From assembly GCA_022776445.1 (NCBI GenBank), contig JALFHZ010000040.1, forward strand, positions 1 to 39,317: a stretch of DNA of 39,317 bases. The letters are read 5' to 3'. Source of the DNA: Lachnospiraceae bacterium. GTDB lineage: Bacteria > Bacillota > Clostridia > Lachnospirales > Lachnospiraceae. The position numbers were made by a program, and so were the translations under genes. This document shows, one piece after another, positions 32,096 to 39,317 of the stretch; the stretch's first letter is position 1, and the number at the start of each line of letters is the position of its first letter. The notes beneath the pieces are model-generated. The model did no database searches, was not told where the DNA came from, and saw only the letters and a program-made list of their open reading frames with translations.

Positions 32096-33071
32096 TCGTA
32101 CCATCCTGATCCAGAATATATCCATCCGGAGTGACGGTTCCTTTCAACATCTCTCCGGAGGAATCATCGCAGTAATAACGCTCGCCATTCCAGTCGATCC
32201 ATCCGGTCTTCATATAACCTTCCTCATCAAAGAAATACCACTCTCCTTTGATCTCTTCCCAGTTATTCTTCGTATAACTTCCGTCGCTGTGCTCATACCA
32301 CCACTTGTCATCGGTCAGTTTCCACTCACCGCGCAGCGGCATCTTCGGCGCTGTGCCATTGCGAATCTCATTGGCCATCTCCGCACTCAGAGAAATGCTT
32401 TCCGACTCGGCCCACTCTCCCTTATTATCAGGATTAATCTTATTAACCGGGCGTACTTTCACCTGATAAATTCCAGGTCTTTTCATCATAGAAGTGAAAT
32501 CATAGTGCGTATCGCTGGTTGTCAGAGTTGTGGCCCCCATACCGGTTCCATTGCGATATATGCGAAGCTCATAACTTCCGGCACCACGCACATCATCCCA
32601 GTATGCATAGCCGCCGTTGGTCAGTGTCACTTCCGACTGATCTGCAACTGTCTCTGCCAGAGGCGAAAGCTTGACCGTCAGTTTCAGAGTCTCAGAAGAA
32701 TCCTGCTTACTCGCCTTCACGTAGGTAGCTCCTGACAGCTTCACATCACTTGCCTTCGACAGAGAGAAGTAATATCCTTCATCCGCACTGAGATAGATAA
32801 TAATCTGCGGAACATCATCCTCCATCCACTCAAAGCCGAAATTCTCAATCTCATAATAGTCGAAAGAATACTTGCCGCCTTTCGTCTCCACTTCAATTGT
32901 CTCTTCTCCGAATCGCGTCTCCGGCTGAATATCGGAAGTCACTTTGACATTCACAGAAGTGATCTTCTTTCTGGTGGCAGCAAATGCCGGTACTGCACAC
33001 ACACCAATTGTCATCGCCGTCACAAGCAGAAAACCCATCAGACATCTTCCATATGCTTTCTTGTCTCTCAT
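32079..33071 (-). CDS. Secreted protein with C-terminal cell-wall-binding repeats
   Basis: 330 residues. Signal peptide 1-31 (ending AFA). A region without recognised fold (about 35-145) is followed by a fibronectin-III-like segment (about 150-225; YAYWDDVRGAGSYELRIYRNG, YQVKVRPVN). Three to four choline-binding-type repeats then run from about residue 248 to 325 (WKLTDDKWWYEHSDGSY, GEWYFFDEEGYMKTGW, NGERYYCD). These repeats hold proteins on teichoic acid or other wall polymers. GGGGG 8 nt before the ATG serves as ribosome binding site. Role unknown. Confidence 0.88.
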   Translation of the reverse strand: MRDKKAYGRCLMGFLLVTAMTIGVCAVPAFAATRKKITSVNVKVTSDIQPETRFGEETIEVETKGGKYSFDYYEIENFGFEWMEDDVPQIIIYLSADEGYYFSLSKASDVKLSGATYVKASKQDSSETLKLTVKLSPLAETVADQSEVTLTNGGYAYWDDVRGAGSYELRIYRNGTGMGATTLTTSDTHYDFTSMMKRPGIYQVKVRPVNKINPDNKGEWAESESISLSAEMANEIRNGTAPKMPLRGEWKLTDDKWWYEHSDGSYTKNNWEEIKGEWYFFDEEGYMKTGWIDWNGERYYCDDSSGEMLKGTVTPDGYILDQDGTIKNSH

Positions 33072-33163
33072 CCAGTCATCCCCCTTCTTATCTCAACCAC
33101 TCGCTTGCTGTCTTTCCATTTTACCTTTGCTTTTCATTCATTTTCCATCCATTCTTTGCTTTC

Positions 33164-33192
33164 ACTCTATTACGTTACGTCCTTACTGTCAA
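33164..33192 (-). promoter_or_regulatory. Candidate promoter of the wall-binding protein gene
   Basis: A perfect TTGACA (minus, 33187-33192), a 17-bp spacer and TAGAGT (33164-33169; 4 of 6). The leader to 33071 is purine-rich. Confidence 0.5.
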
Positions 33193-33245
33193 GGGATTTC
33201 CCTAATTCGTAAGTTTCTCTGCGAAATCTTAAGAAGTCAGAGGAC

Positions 33246-33295
33246 AAAAAAGGCCAACTCTATATTTGATCTTCTCAAATATAAAATCAGCCCTT
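33246..33295 (-). terminator. RNase Y terminator
   Basis: TATATTTGA (33261-33269) pairs perfectly with TCAAATATA (33275-33283). An outer AAGG/CCTT pairing extends it, and the minus-strand side continues into TTTTTT. Confidence 0.65.
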
Positions 33296-33320
33296 CTTTC
33301 ATCCTGTTACCACCGAACGA

Positions 33321-34865
33321 TTATTTGGCATAATCAGTCGCCCGAGACTCACGGATCACATTGACCTTGATCTGACCCGGATACTCCAACTCATCTTCGA
33401 TACGCTTGGAAATCTCACGTGCCATCATCACCATGTCATCATCGCTTACCTGCTCCGGTACAACCATGATTCTCACTTCGCGTCCTGCCTGGATCGCAAA
33501 GGATTTGTCCACTCCTTTGAAGGAGTTCGTAATATCTTCCAACTGTTTCAACCTGTTCGTATATGTCTCCAGAGTCTCTCGTCTCGCACCAGGCCTTGCA
33601 GCAGAAATCGTATCTGCCGCCTGCACCAGACAAGCAATCAGGCTCTGTGGTTCAACATCACCATGGTGAGATTCCACAGCATTGATAACAATCGGGGACT
33701 CTTTGTACTTTCTGCAAAGATCTGCCCCCAACTGAACATGGGAACCTTCCATCTCATGGTCAATGGATTTACCAATGTCATGTAATAAACCTGCACGTTT
33801 CGCCATACGGACATCTACACCAACCTCAGCCGCCAGCAATCCGGTTAACTGAGCAACCTCCATAGAGTGTTTCAGCGCATTCTGTCCATAACTGGTTCTG
33901 AACTTCATCTTACCGAGAAGCTTCACTAACTCCGGATGGATGCCATGGATACCAACCTCAAGGGTAGCAGCCTCGCCATCTTCCCGCATATTCACTTCCA
34001 CTTCTCTCTGTGCCTTCTCTACCATCTCTTCGATTCTGGCCGGATGAATACGTCCGTCCACAATCAAACGTTCCAAAGCAATTCTAGCGACTTCACGCCG
34101 AATCGGATCAAATCCGGACAACACTACTGCCTCCGGAGTATCGTCGATAATCAACTCAACGCCCGTCATCGTCTCTAATGTACGAATATTGCGTCCTTCA
34201 CGGCCTATGATACGGCCCTTCATCTCATCGTTTGGAAGCTGTACAACAGATACTGTTGTCTCAGCCACATGGTCCGCTGCACATCTCTGAATGGCAGTAA
34301 CCACATAGTCTTTCGCCTTTTTGTCGGCTTCTTCTTTTGCCTTGTTTTCCAGTTCCTTGATCATCTTGGCAGTGTCATGCTTGACTTCTGCCTCAACAGA
34401 TTTCAGAAGATATTCTTTCGCCTGTTCGGAGGTAAGGCCGGAGATTCTCTCCAATTCCTGTATCCCCTTCTCGTACAATGCCTCAACTTCAGCATTCCGC
34501 TTGTTCAGGGCTTCCTCCCGGGATGCAATACCAGCTTCCCGCTTTTCCATGGTTTCTGCTTTCTTGTCTAAATTCTCTTCTTTGCTCAATACACGCCGCT
34601 CATAGCGCTGAAGCTCAGCTCGTCTCTCTCTGGTCTCTTTATCCAGCTCATTCTTAGTCTTGATGGACTCTTCTTTCGCTTCCAGGAGAGCTTCACGCTT
34701 CTTCGTCTCTGCCGTCTTTAACGCTTCATCTATTATCTCCCGGGCTTTGTCCTCTGCGGTTCCGATCTTCGCTTCATACGCATTCTTCCGATGGGTAATC
34801 GCAGCTCCCCAGGCAATAGGCGCTACAACGATCAGTGTAATTACAACTGCTATTATCGTTGACAC
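33321..34865 (-). CDS. rny: Ribonuclease Y
   Basis: Membrane-bound endoribonuclease that starts mRNA decay in Firmicutes. 514 residues, typical. An N-terminal membrane helix (1-22) and a long charged coiled coil (about 25-190) lead into a KH domain ([13 protein letters not shown]) and an HD domain ([17 protein letters not shown]). The start is GTG at 34865, with AAGGAGG 7 nt upstream. Own promoter; it follows recX. The motif order and length leave little doubt. Confidence 0.97.
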   Translation of the reverse strand: MSTIIAVVITLIVVAPIAWGAAITHRKNAYEAKIGTAEDKAREIIDEALKTAETKKREALLEAKEESIKTKNELDKETRERRAELQRYERRVLSKEENLDKKAETMEKREAGIASREEALNKRNAEVEALYEKGIQELERISGLTSEQAKEYLLKSVEAEVKHDTAKMIKELENKAKEEADKKAKDYVVTAIQRCAADHVAETTVSVVQLPNDEMKGRIIGREGRNIRTLETMTGVELIIDDTPEAVVLSGFDPIRREVARIALERLIVDGRIHPARIEEMVEKAQREVEVNMREDGEAATLEVGIHGIHPELVKLLGKMKFRTSYGQNALKHSMEVAQLTGLLAAEVGVDVRMAKRAGLLHDIGKSIDHEMEGSHVQLGADLCRKYKESPIVINAVESHHGDVEPQSLIACLVQAADTISAARPGARRETLETYTNRLKQLEDITNSFKGVDKSFAIQAGREVRIMVVPEQVSDDDMVMMAREISKRIEDELEYPGQIKVNVIRESRATDYAK

Positions 34866-34914
34866 AGGAGCACCTCCTTATTTAGTTTTCATTGTACAAC
34901 AATACAACACTACA

Positions 34915-34943
34915 ATTTTAAACTGTTTTATGCATTATGTCAA
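34915..34943 (-). promoter_or_regulatory. RNase Y promoter
   Basis: TTGACA (minus, 34938-34943), a 17-bp spacer and TAAAAT (34915-34920). The 45-nt leader is rich in TTGTA/TTGTACAA repeats. Confidence 0.8.
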
Positions 34944-35000
34944 GTATTTACAATTCGTATTCCGTACTTATTCACAAAGTACCCAAAAAGGAGGTCGTTT

Positions 35001-35459
35001 TTAGTATTCTTCTTCATCCATCCGATCCGTCACACGCCGGATTGCCTCATAAGAAAATCCTTTTCTCGTCAAAGCTCCTGTCAACTTCCGATATGCAGCT
35101 GCTTCCATCCGCTCCCCCGGCTGATACCCTTTCTTCAGCAGCAATGTCCGGATCTGCGCTTCTTCATCCACATCATTCTCAGTCAGCGCCTCATCGATCA
35201 CCGCTCTGGCAACCCCCCTGCGCTCCAGCTCGCACCGGATCTGCCGGATGCTCTTCCTGGTGGAATAAACGCGGGTATACTTTGCCGCATACTCTGCGTC
35301 ATTCACATAACGGTACTCCTTCAGAAAGGCTACAGCCTCGTCGATCGCTTCTGCTTCATATCCTTTCTCGTGAAGCTTCTGGCGAATCTCCTTCTCCGTA
35401 CGATCCGAGCGCTCCAACATCGTCAGAGCGCTCTCTCTGGCCGTCTGATCACACCTCAT
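35001..35459 (-). CDS. recX: RecX regulatory protein
   Basis: 152-residue all-helical protein that binds and modulates RecA filaments. The three-repeat RecX layout is visible: [42 protein letters not shown] and [16 protein letters not shown]. The ATG at 35459 uses a GGAG inside the 3' end of recA; a GTG one codon upstream is also possible. It overlaps recA by 11 nt, so translation is coupled. Confidence 0.94.
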   Translation of the reverse strand: MRCDQTARESALTMLERSDRTEKEIRQKLHEKGYEAEAIDEAVAFLKEYRYVNDAEYAAKYTRVYSTRKSIRQIRCELERRGVARAVIDEALTENDVDEEAQIRTLLLKKGYQPGERMEAAAYRKLTGALTRKGFSYEAIRRVTDRMDEEEY

Positions 35460-36510
35460 CACTCTGCTCCGCTGTATCCAGTTCCGGCTCTTCAGCCACA
35501 GGCATCACAACATCCGCCGGCAGATTGTACTTCTCACGCACTTTGGTCTCTACTTCCACATAAACTTCCGGATGCTGTCTCAAGTAAATCTTCGCATTCT
35601 CGCGTCCCTGACCGATCTTGGCACCGTTGTATGCATACCACGCACCGCTCTTCTCAATGATACCATCTTTGGCTGCCAGATCCAGAATATCTCCTTCTTT
35701 GGAGATTCCCTGGCCGAACATAATATCAAACTCTGCCTCTTTAAACGGCGGGGCAATCTTGTTCTTCACAACTTTCACGCGAACCCGGTTGCCGATCACC
35801 TCTCCGCCCTGCTTCAGAGACTCAATCCGACGCACATCCATGCGGACAGACGCATAGAACTTCAACGCACGTCCGCCTGTGGTAGTCTCCGGATTTCCAA
35901 ACATCACACCTACCTTCTCACGCAGCTGATTGATGAAAATCACGCAGCAGTTAGACTTGCTGATGATACCGGTCAGCTTTCTCAACGCCTGAGACATCAG
36001 TCTCGCCTGCAGTCCCACATGAGAATCCCCCATCTCGCCGTCGATCTCTGCCTTCGGAACCAGCGCCGCCACAGAGTCCACAATCACAATATCCACCGCA
36101 CCGGAACGCACCATGGTCTCTGTAATCTCCAGAGCCTGCTCTCCGTTGTCCGGCTGAGAAATATATAAGTTGTCAATAACCACGCCGATCTTCTTCGCAT
36201 ATACCGGATCCAGCGCATGCTCCGCATCAATAAATCCCGCAATACCGCCGCGCTTCTGAACCTCTGCAACCACATGAAGTGCTACCGTCGTCTTACCACT
36301 GGACTCCGGACCGTAAATCTCCACAACACGCCCCTTCGGGACTCCGCCCAGGCCCAGCGCAATATCCAGGCTGATCGAACCTGTCGGAATCGTCTCAATG
36401 TTCATATTCGCACCGGTATCACCCAGCTTCATGACCGAACCCTTTCCATAAGACTTCTCTATCTGCGTAATCGCTGCATCCAATGCCTTTAACTTCTCAT
36501 CTCTATTCAT
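35449..36510 (-). CDS. recA: Recombinase RecA
   Basis: Strand-exchange ATPase and SOS co-protease. 353 residues from the ATG at 36510, which has GGAGG 5 nt upstream; the TTG four codons earlier lies within that site. Walker A GPESSGKT at 67-74, IVDSVAAL (Walker B), the L2 region [23 protein letters not shown] (positions about 203-225) and an acidic C-terminus ending EQSDEV. A LexA box and strong promoter lie upstream; recX follows in the same transcript. Confidence 0.98.
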   Translation of the reverse strand: MNRDEKLKALDAAITQIEKSYGKGSVMKLGDTGANMNIETIPTGSISLDIALGLGGVPKGRVVEIYGPESSGKTTVALHVVAEVQKRGGIAGFIDAEHALDPVYAKKIGVVIDNLYISQPDNGEQALEITETMVRSGAVDIVIVDSVAALVPKAEIDGEMGDSHVGLQARLMSQALRKLTGIISKSNCCVIFINQLREKVGVMFGNPETTTGGRALKFYASVRMDVRRIESLKQGGEVIGNRVRVKVVKNKIAPPFKEAEFDIMFGQGISKEGDILDLAAKDGIIEKSGAWYAYNGAKIGQGRENAKIYLRQHPEVYVEVETKVREKYNLPADVVMPVAEEPELDTAEQSDEV

Positions 36511-36524
36511 ATTATCCTCCAAGC

Positions 36525-36536
36525 GAACAAATGTTC
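36525..36536. promoter_or_regulatory. LexA (DinR) SOS box of recA
   Basis: GAACAAATGTTC, a perfect GAAC-N4-GTTC palindrome of the Gram-positive type. It sits just downstream of the predicted transcription start, 15 bp before the recA ATG. Confidence 0.93.
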
Positions 36537-36548
36537 TGATTTGCTCTA

Positions 36549-36577
36549 ATCATAGTATAATTCTTACTAAATGTCAA
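36549..36577 (-). promoter_or_regulatory. recA promoter
   Basis: TTGACA (minus, 36572-36577), a 17-bp spacer and TATGAT (36549-36554). Confidence 0.85.
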
Positions 36578-36974
36578 CTGATATTTGCAAATACGGTATG
36601 AAATACCATATATTCTTTTGCCTTCTCTTCCGTCAAATGATAGTTCTTTCCGTCCATTAAAAACGGATTCCTCTCTGCTGTTCCTGCTTTATACCTCGCT
36701 TCATCCCCCGCTCTCTGCGCTTCTTCACAGCATCCTGCACGTGTCTCTTCCCGTATAATCTTTTCTACCTTTGTCAACGTTCAGCTTTGCTCCTTTCTCA
36801 ATATTTCTGCATAAATCTCATCAATTACCTTATCCACAAATACCATTCATCCGGACATCGCCTCTTTTCGCTGCAACGGATTCCGTATTTTCTGAATCAG
36901 ATTCAATCTGATGACAAATATCCGCCCTCATGAATTCTGCTGCTCAATCTGTCATAGATTTCATTCGTATTCAT
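36574..36974 (-). pseudogene. Chain of short frames, possible decayed gene or small-ORF cluster
   Basis: About 600 bp between recA and the sortase gene has no full-size gene. On the minus strand three short frames follow each other. The first is 23 codons (36974-36903; MNTNEIYDRLSSRIHEGG..., with AAGGTGG just upstream). The second is 21 codons (36846-36781; MVFVDKVIDEIYAEILRKEQS-like). The third is 67 codons from a TTG (36777-36574; MTKVEKIIREETRAGCC..., charged and helical), whose stop falls in the recA -35. The second and third share one frame, separated only by TGA codons, which suggests decay. I do not recognise the family. Confidence 0.3.
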
Positions 36975-37089
36975 CACCACCTTCCATTCTTCCTCAACTG
37001 CCGTTGGAATTCTGCGCAAACCGCGCTTTGAACTTTACCTCAGAAATAAAGAACCCAGAAGGAAAGAAATTCCTTCGAAGATTAATTTC

Positions 37090-37118
37090 AGTATAGAGAA
37101 CGGATCATTCATTGTCAA
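37090..37118 (-). promoter_or_regulatory. Orphan minus-strand promoter before the decayed region
   Basis: TTGACA (minus, 37113-37118), a 17-bp spacer and TATACT (37090-37095). A transcript would start near 37083 and run over the short frames towards recA. A GAAGGAA/TTCCTTC hairpin (37058-37076) lies just after the start. Confidence 0.6.
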
Positions 37119-37167
37119 GAACAAAATCCAAAAGATAAAAAGACAAAATGAGATGAAAAAGAATCCG

Positions 37168-37204
37168 GCAAAACCCCTGGTTAATGTCCATCCATCCAGG
37201 GGTT
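37168..37204 (-). terminator. Terminator of the sortase-pilin operon, wrapped around a stop codon
   Basis: AACCCCTGG (37172-37180) pairs perfectly with CCAGGGGTT (37196-37204), followed on the minus strand by TTTTGCC. The 15-nt loop holds the last codons and the TAA of the sortase gene. Confidence 0.8.
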
Positions 37205-37870
37205 CTCCTCCGGCACCAGCCTGCACCGCACCGTATGCCTTGCGCTTCCGTTATACGTACACGTAAACAGCGTCAGATCCCAGTCCCCGGCTTCCATCTC
37301 CTCCACGCCGTTTGCATCGATCACCTCTGTTCCGGAGACCACATAGGCAAACCGGTTGCCATCCATGTCCGTGAAAATAACCGGATCTCCAATCACCAGT
37401 TTCCGGATATAACGAAAATGATTTTTATAGCTGTGTCCCGATAGGATCAGATCCCTCGTATATGCGGTTCCCACATAGCGGCACGGCGCAATCTTCAGTC
37501 GCTCATCATTCCATTCACTGATCACCGGCAGTTTCAGTGACAACGTGGGGATCTCGACAACCCCGATATACTCCTGGCCATCGATCATCTGTACCGTCAT
37601 TCCCTGCCCGGAAGCCTCCGCAGCCCCTTTCGTTTCCCCGGTCGGCATTTCCTGCTCTGTTTCCTGCTCTTTCGCCTTGTCGTCATCGGTTTCCGGTGAT
37701 TTCGTCTCTGCCGGAATCCTCTGCTCCACCTGCATCAGAGCCGCGCCGGCATTCCTGGCCGCCCGGTATTCCCCCCACAGATTGTATCCCGTAAGGAAAA
37801 GGGCTGCCGCAGTCAGCAACAGCCCAAGTGTCATACATAATTTCCCGCTTCGTTTAGAGTTCTTCCTCAT
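37181..37870 (-). CDS. Sortase with long acidic linker
   Basis: 229-residue transpeptidase. An N-terminal membrane anchor (about 10-35) is followed by a charged Glu/Lys/Thr linker (about 50-92) and a sortase beta-barrel with His146 (LSGHSYK), Cys204 (TLFTC) and an active-site Arg at 211 or 215. The ATG at 37870 has GGAG 8 nt upstream and overlaps the LPXTG gene by 17 nt; a longer frame to 37906 lacks a site. The class is not certain from motifs alone (A/D-like rather than B). As the last gene of the operon, it probably anchors the neighbouring LPQTG protein. Confidence 0.9.
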   Translation of the reverse strand: MRKNSKRSGKLCMTLGLLLTAAALFLTGYNLWGEYRAARNAGAALMQVEQRIPAETKSPETDDDKAKEQETEQEMPTGETKGAAEASGQGMTVQMIDGQEYIGVVEIPTLSLKLPVISEWNDERLKIAPCRYVGTAYTRDLILSGHSYKNHFRYIRKLVIGDPVIFTDMDGNRFAYVVSGTEVIDANGVEEMEAGDWDLTLFTCTYNGSARHTVRCRLVPEENPWMDGH

Positions 37871-38591
37871 TCCCGTTTCTCCGACCTCTGTATAACCCCA
37901 CTGCAAACATCATCACACCTGCAAGCGCCAGAATCGGTACCAGCCACCAGAGCGTACCCGTCTGCGGAAGGGCAGATAACGGAATCTCACCATCGAGAAT
38001 ACCGGTGATGGTCTCTATTGGGCTTAACGGCGGATCTGTCTCCGTAATCACTGTGGTTGGCGTGCCGCCGCCGCCGGATGAAGACCCGCCTCCGGACGAT
38101 GAACCGCCGCCTCCGCCTCTTGTATAGCTGTTATTGAAGGATGCAGAGCCGGACTTGTCATTTACGTTATTGACATAAACAATTGTCGTGGCTTCCAGCC
38201 CACCGTTTTCCGCATTGGTAACAGAAACCGTCATCTTATATATGGTACTATCGTAAGTACCTCTGGAATTACTTCCTTTCTCCTGATGAATCGTATAATG
38301 ATAAATTCCAAGCTTCGGGAAAACAATCCTGCCAAGATTCTGTGTCTTTGCGCCGTTCACGGTCATCGTGTATATCCCGTCCTTACTTCCTTCCGGCATC
38401 GGGCAGTCCGCATCCACTGCCTTCAGAACGACCTTGTAATCTTCTGTCGGCTTATAGCTGGAAGAAATGCCGATGGTCACCGGAACCTCTACCACAGGCA
38501 CTTCATCTGCACATGCTGCCATAGAAAACACCGGCATACTCAGTGCCATAGTCAACAGAATGGAAATTGCCCCCTTAACTATTTTTCTCAT
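37854..38591 (-). CDS. LPXTG-anchored pilin-like protein (Spy0128/FctA-type isopeptide domain)
   Basis: 245 residues. Signal peptide 1-28 (ACA). One immunoglobulin-like domain (about 34-158) resembles the Spy0128/FctA pilin domain: DYKVVLKAVD with a candidate isopeptide Lys near 53-57, FPKLGIYHYTIHQ and the closing FNNSY (152-156) with the partner Asn. A Gly/Ser linker (159-176), a Pro/Thr-rich stalk, LPQTG (208-212), a membrane helix and the tail RGRRNGNEEEL follow. The ATG at 38591 fits AGGAGG better (9 nt) than the ATG at 38597 (3 nt). It lies 13 bp after a class B sortase gene and overlaps the second sortase. A single-domain surface or minor pilin protein is likely. Confidence 0.88.
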   Translation of the reverse strand: MRKIVKGAISILLTMALSMPVFSMAACADEVPVVEVPVTIGISSSYKPTEDYKVVLKAVDADCPMPEGSKDGIYTMTVNGAKTQNLGRIVFPKLGIYHYTIHQEKGSNSRGTYDSTIYKMTVSVTNAENGGLEATTIVYVNNVNDKSGSASFNNSYTRGGGGGSSSGGGSSSGGGGTPTTVITETDPPLSPIETITGILDGEIPLSALPQTGTLWWLVPILALAGVMMFAVGLYRGRRNGNEEEL

Positions 38592-38604
38592 ATTCATTCT
38601 CCTC

Positions 38605-39317
38605 CTATCTGCTGGAACGCGGTTTCATTTCCGTGAGTACAATGGTTCTTGCATCGGTAAACTCAGAAGAACAGGTAGACAAAAGAAGCAGCTGCTTCTC
38701 ACCCTCCGACCGGCTGAGTTCCGACATCTTATCCTCATCATAATGCATTGCATTCTGCTTTGTAAAATCAAGTAATCTATTGATATCAGCCTGATGCTCG
38801 TGCGGCTCAAAGATCATATCCTCCGACGCATTCACGAGAATACAGGCAAAGATTTCGAGGTCATATACCCGGTCCGGCAAAATCAGAAGACCGGTCTTGT
38901 TTTCTTTAAAAAATGCTTCGTCTTTAAATTTATCCAGATCACCGAACATATCTCCCTCATCCATATGATGCCCATAGAGCAGGGAAACGGTGTCATGGAA
39001 ATCCCGGCTGTTTCGCGTGTCGAGGAAAATGCTTCCTGCGAGGGCAAAATTGCCGTATACATCTTTGTTGATATAAGTCAGGTTCGTCTCTCCCTGTAAA
39101 ATCGGGAAATCGATATTGGTATTGTCTACCGTCACCCAGGCGCAGACATCCGGGTTGACTGCCAGAAGTTCCTCAAAGGATGCCCCTGTTTCTCCGGAGT
39201 CTTCGATCACCGGCTTCAGTTTAATCATATCCGCCTGAACATTCTGGGCTGCTGCATAGACCTGGTTGTTATCCCAGAGTGCATAACCGGCATAGGTACC
39301 GGCAACTAACAGGGAAA
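38605..39317 (-). CDS. Class B sortase, 5' end cut by the window edge
   Basis: Partial: the frame stays open to the right edge. The visible part starts with the end of a membrane anchor (SLLVAGTYAGYALWDNN), then the class B-type sortase domain: VNPDVCAWVTVDNTNIDFPI, SIFLDTRNSRDF, the catalytic His in YGHHMDEG, Cys in LLSTCSSEF and Arg in DARTIV. An internal ATG at 39228 would remove the membrane anchor, so it is unlikely to be the start. Class B enzymes anchor specific substrates or build pili in Clostridia. It heads the visible sortase/LPXTG/sortase operon. Confidence 0.93.
   Translation of the reverse strand, partial: SLLVAGTYAGYALWDNNQVYAAAQNVQADMIKLKPVIEDSGETGASFEELLAVNPDVCAWVTVDNTNIDFPILQGETNLTYINKDVYGNFALAGSIFLDTRNSRDFHDTVSLLYGHHMDEGDMFGDLDKFKDEAFFKENKTGLLILPDRVYDLEIFACILVNASEDMIFEPHEHQADINRLLDFTKQNAMHYDEDKMSELSRSEGEKQLLLLSTCSSEFTDARTIVLTEMKPRSSR

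Noticed and set aside
37035-37226. 63-residue hydrophobic minus-strand frame after the sortase
   Set aside because: It begins inside the sortase gene out of frame and crosses its terminator. The internal ATG (NDPFSIL...) overlaps a promoter and has no ribosome binding site.

Overview
The window looks like chromosome from a strictly anaerobic, low-to-middle GC Gram-positive bacterium of the Clostridia, most like Lachnospiraceae. The reasons are strong AGGAGG-type ribosome binding sites, consensus TTGACA/TATAAT promoters, a T-box leader, a GAAC-N4-GTTC LexA box, an [FeFe]-hydrogenase maturase (HydG), a glycyl-radical class III ribonucleotide reductase, a class III fructose-bisphosphatase, RNase Y, sortases and an LPXTG protein. 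The genus cannot be fixed from this sequence alone. Most of the window is ordinary core and metabolic sequence. I see no phage, insertion sequence, CRISPR array, tRNA or rRNA.

Layout. 1-7 kb: a complete tryptophan operon trpEGDCFBA (+), behind a perfect-consensus promoter and a tryptophan-type T-box (specifier TGG). 7-8.5 kb: a lone hydG (-). 8.7-14.6 kb: a sucrose/alpha-galactoside cluster on the - strand (GH32 sucrose-6-phosphate hydrolase, PTS EIIBC, GH36 alpha-galactosidase), with a divergent AraC-family regulator. 14.7-17 kb: nrdD (-) with two NrdR-like boxes 32 bp apart. 17.1-18.6 kb: a secreted D,D-carboxypeptidase (+). 18.7-25.7 kb: a tightly packed eight-gene - strand operon. In transcription order it holds a YfcE-type phosphodiesterase, an RlmL-type methyltransferase, a C1 cysteine protease lipoprotein, RdgB, a second phosphodiesterase, NanE, a secreted subtilisin-like protease and an RpiR-type regulator. 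25.7-28 kb: a rhodanese, an Asn-rich micro-protein, a probable unannotated small RNA, an NlpC/P60 hydrolase and a DUF1700-type membrane protein. 28-33 kb: class III fructose-bisphosphatase, a metallo-beta-lactamase-fold hydrolase, an M23 peptidase and a cell-wall-binding repeat protein. 33.3-36.6 kb: RNase Y, RecX and RecA with a LexA box. 36.6-37.2 kb: a gap with decayed short frames and an orphan promoter. 37.2 kb to the end: a sortase / LPXTG pilin-like protein / class B sortase operon that runs off the right edge.

The best candidates for something undescribed are non-coding or are unusual arrangements. (1) A ~100-nt putative sRNA at 26.44-26.54 kb has its own TTGCAT-17-TATAAT promoter, two hairpins, a terminator and three unpaired C-rich, anti-Shine-Dalgarno-like motifs. 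(2) An M23 peptidase gene has its ribosome binding site inside the 3' arm of an intrinsic terminator whose U-tract ends one base before the start codon. (3) NanE, a secreted subtilase and an RpiR regulator are coupled at the end of an operon that also carries a secreted cysteine protease. (4) A compact sortase-pilin mini-locus has a terminator wrapped around a stop codon. (5) TrpA has Glu where the classical catalytic Asp60 should be. All of these rest on reading the sequence; nothing was searched or folded by computer.
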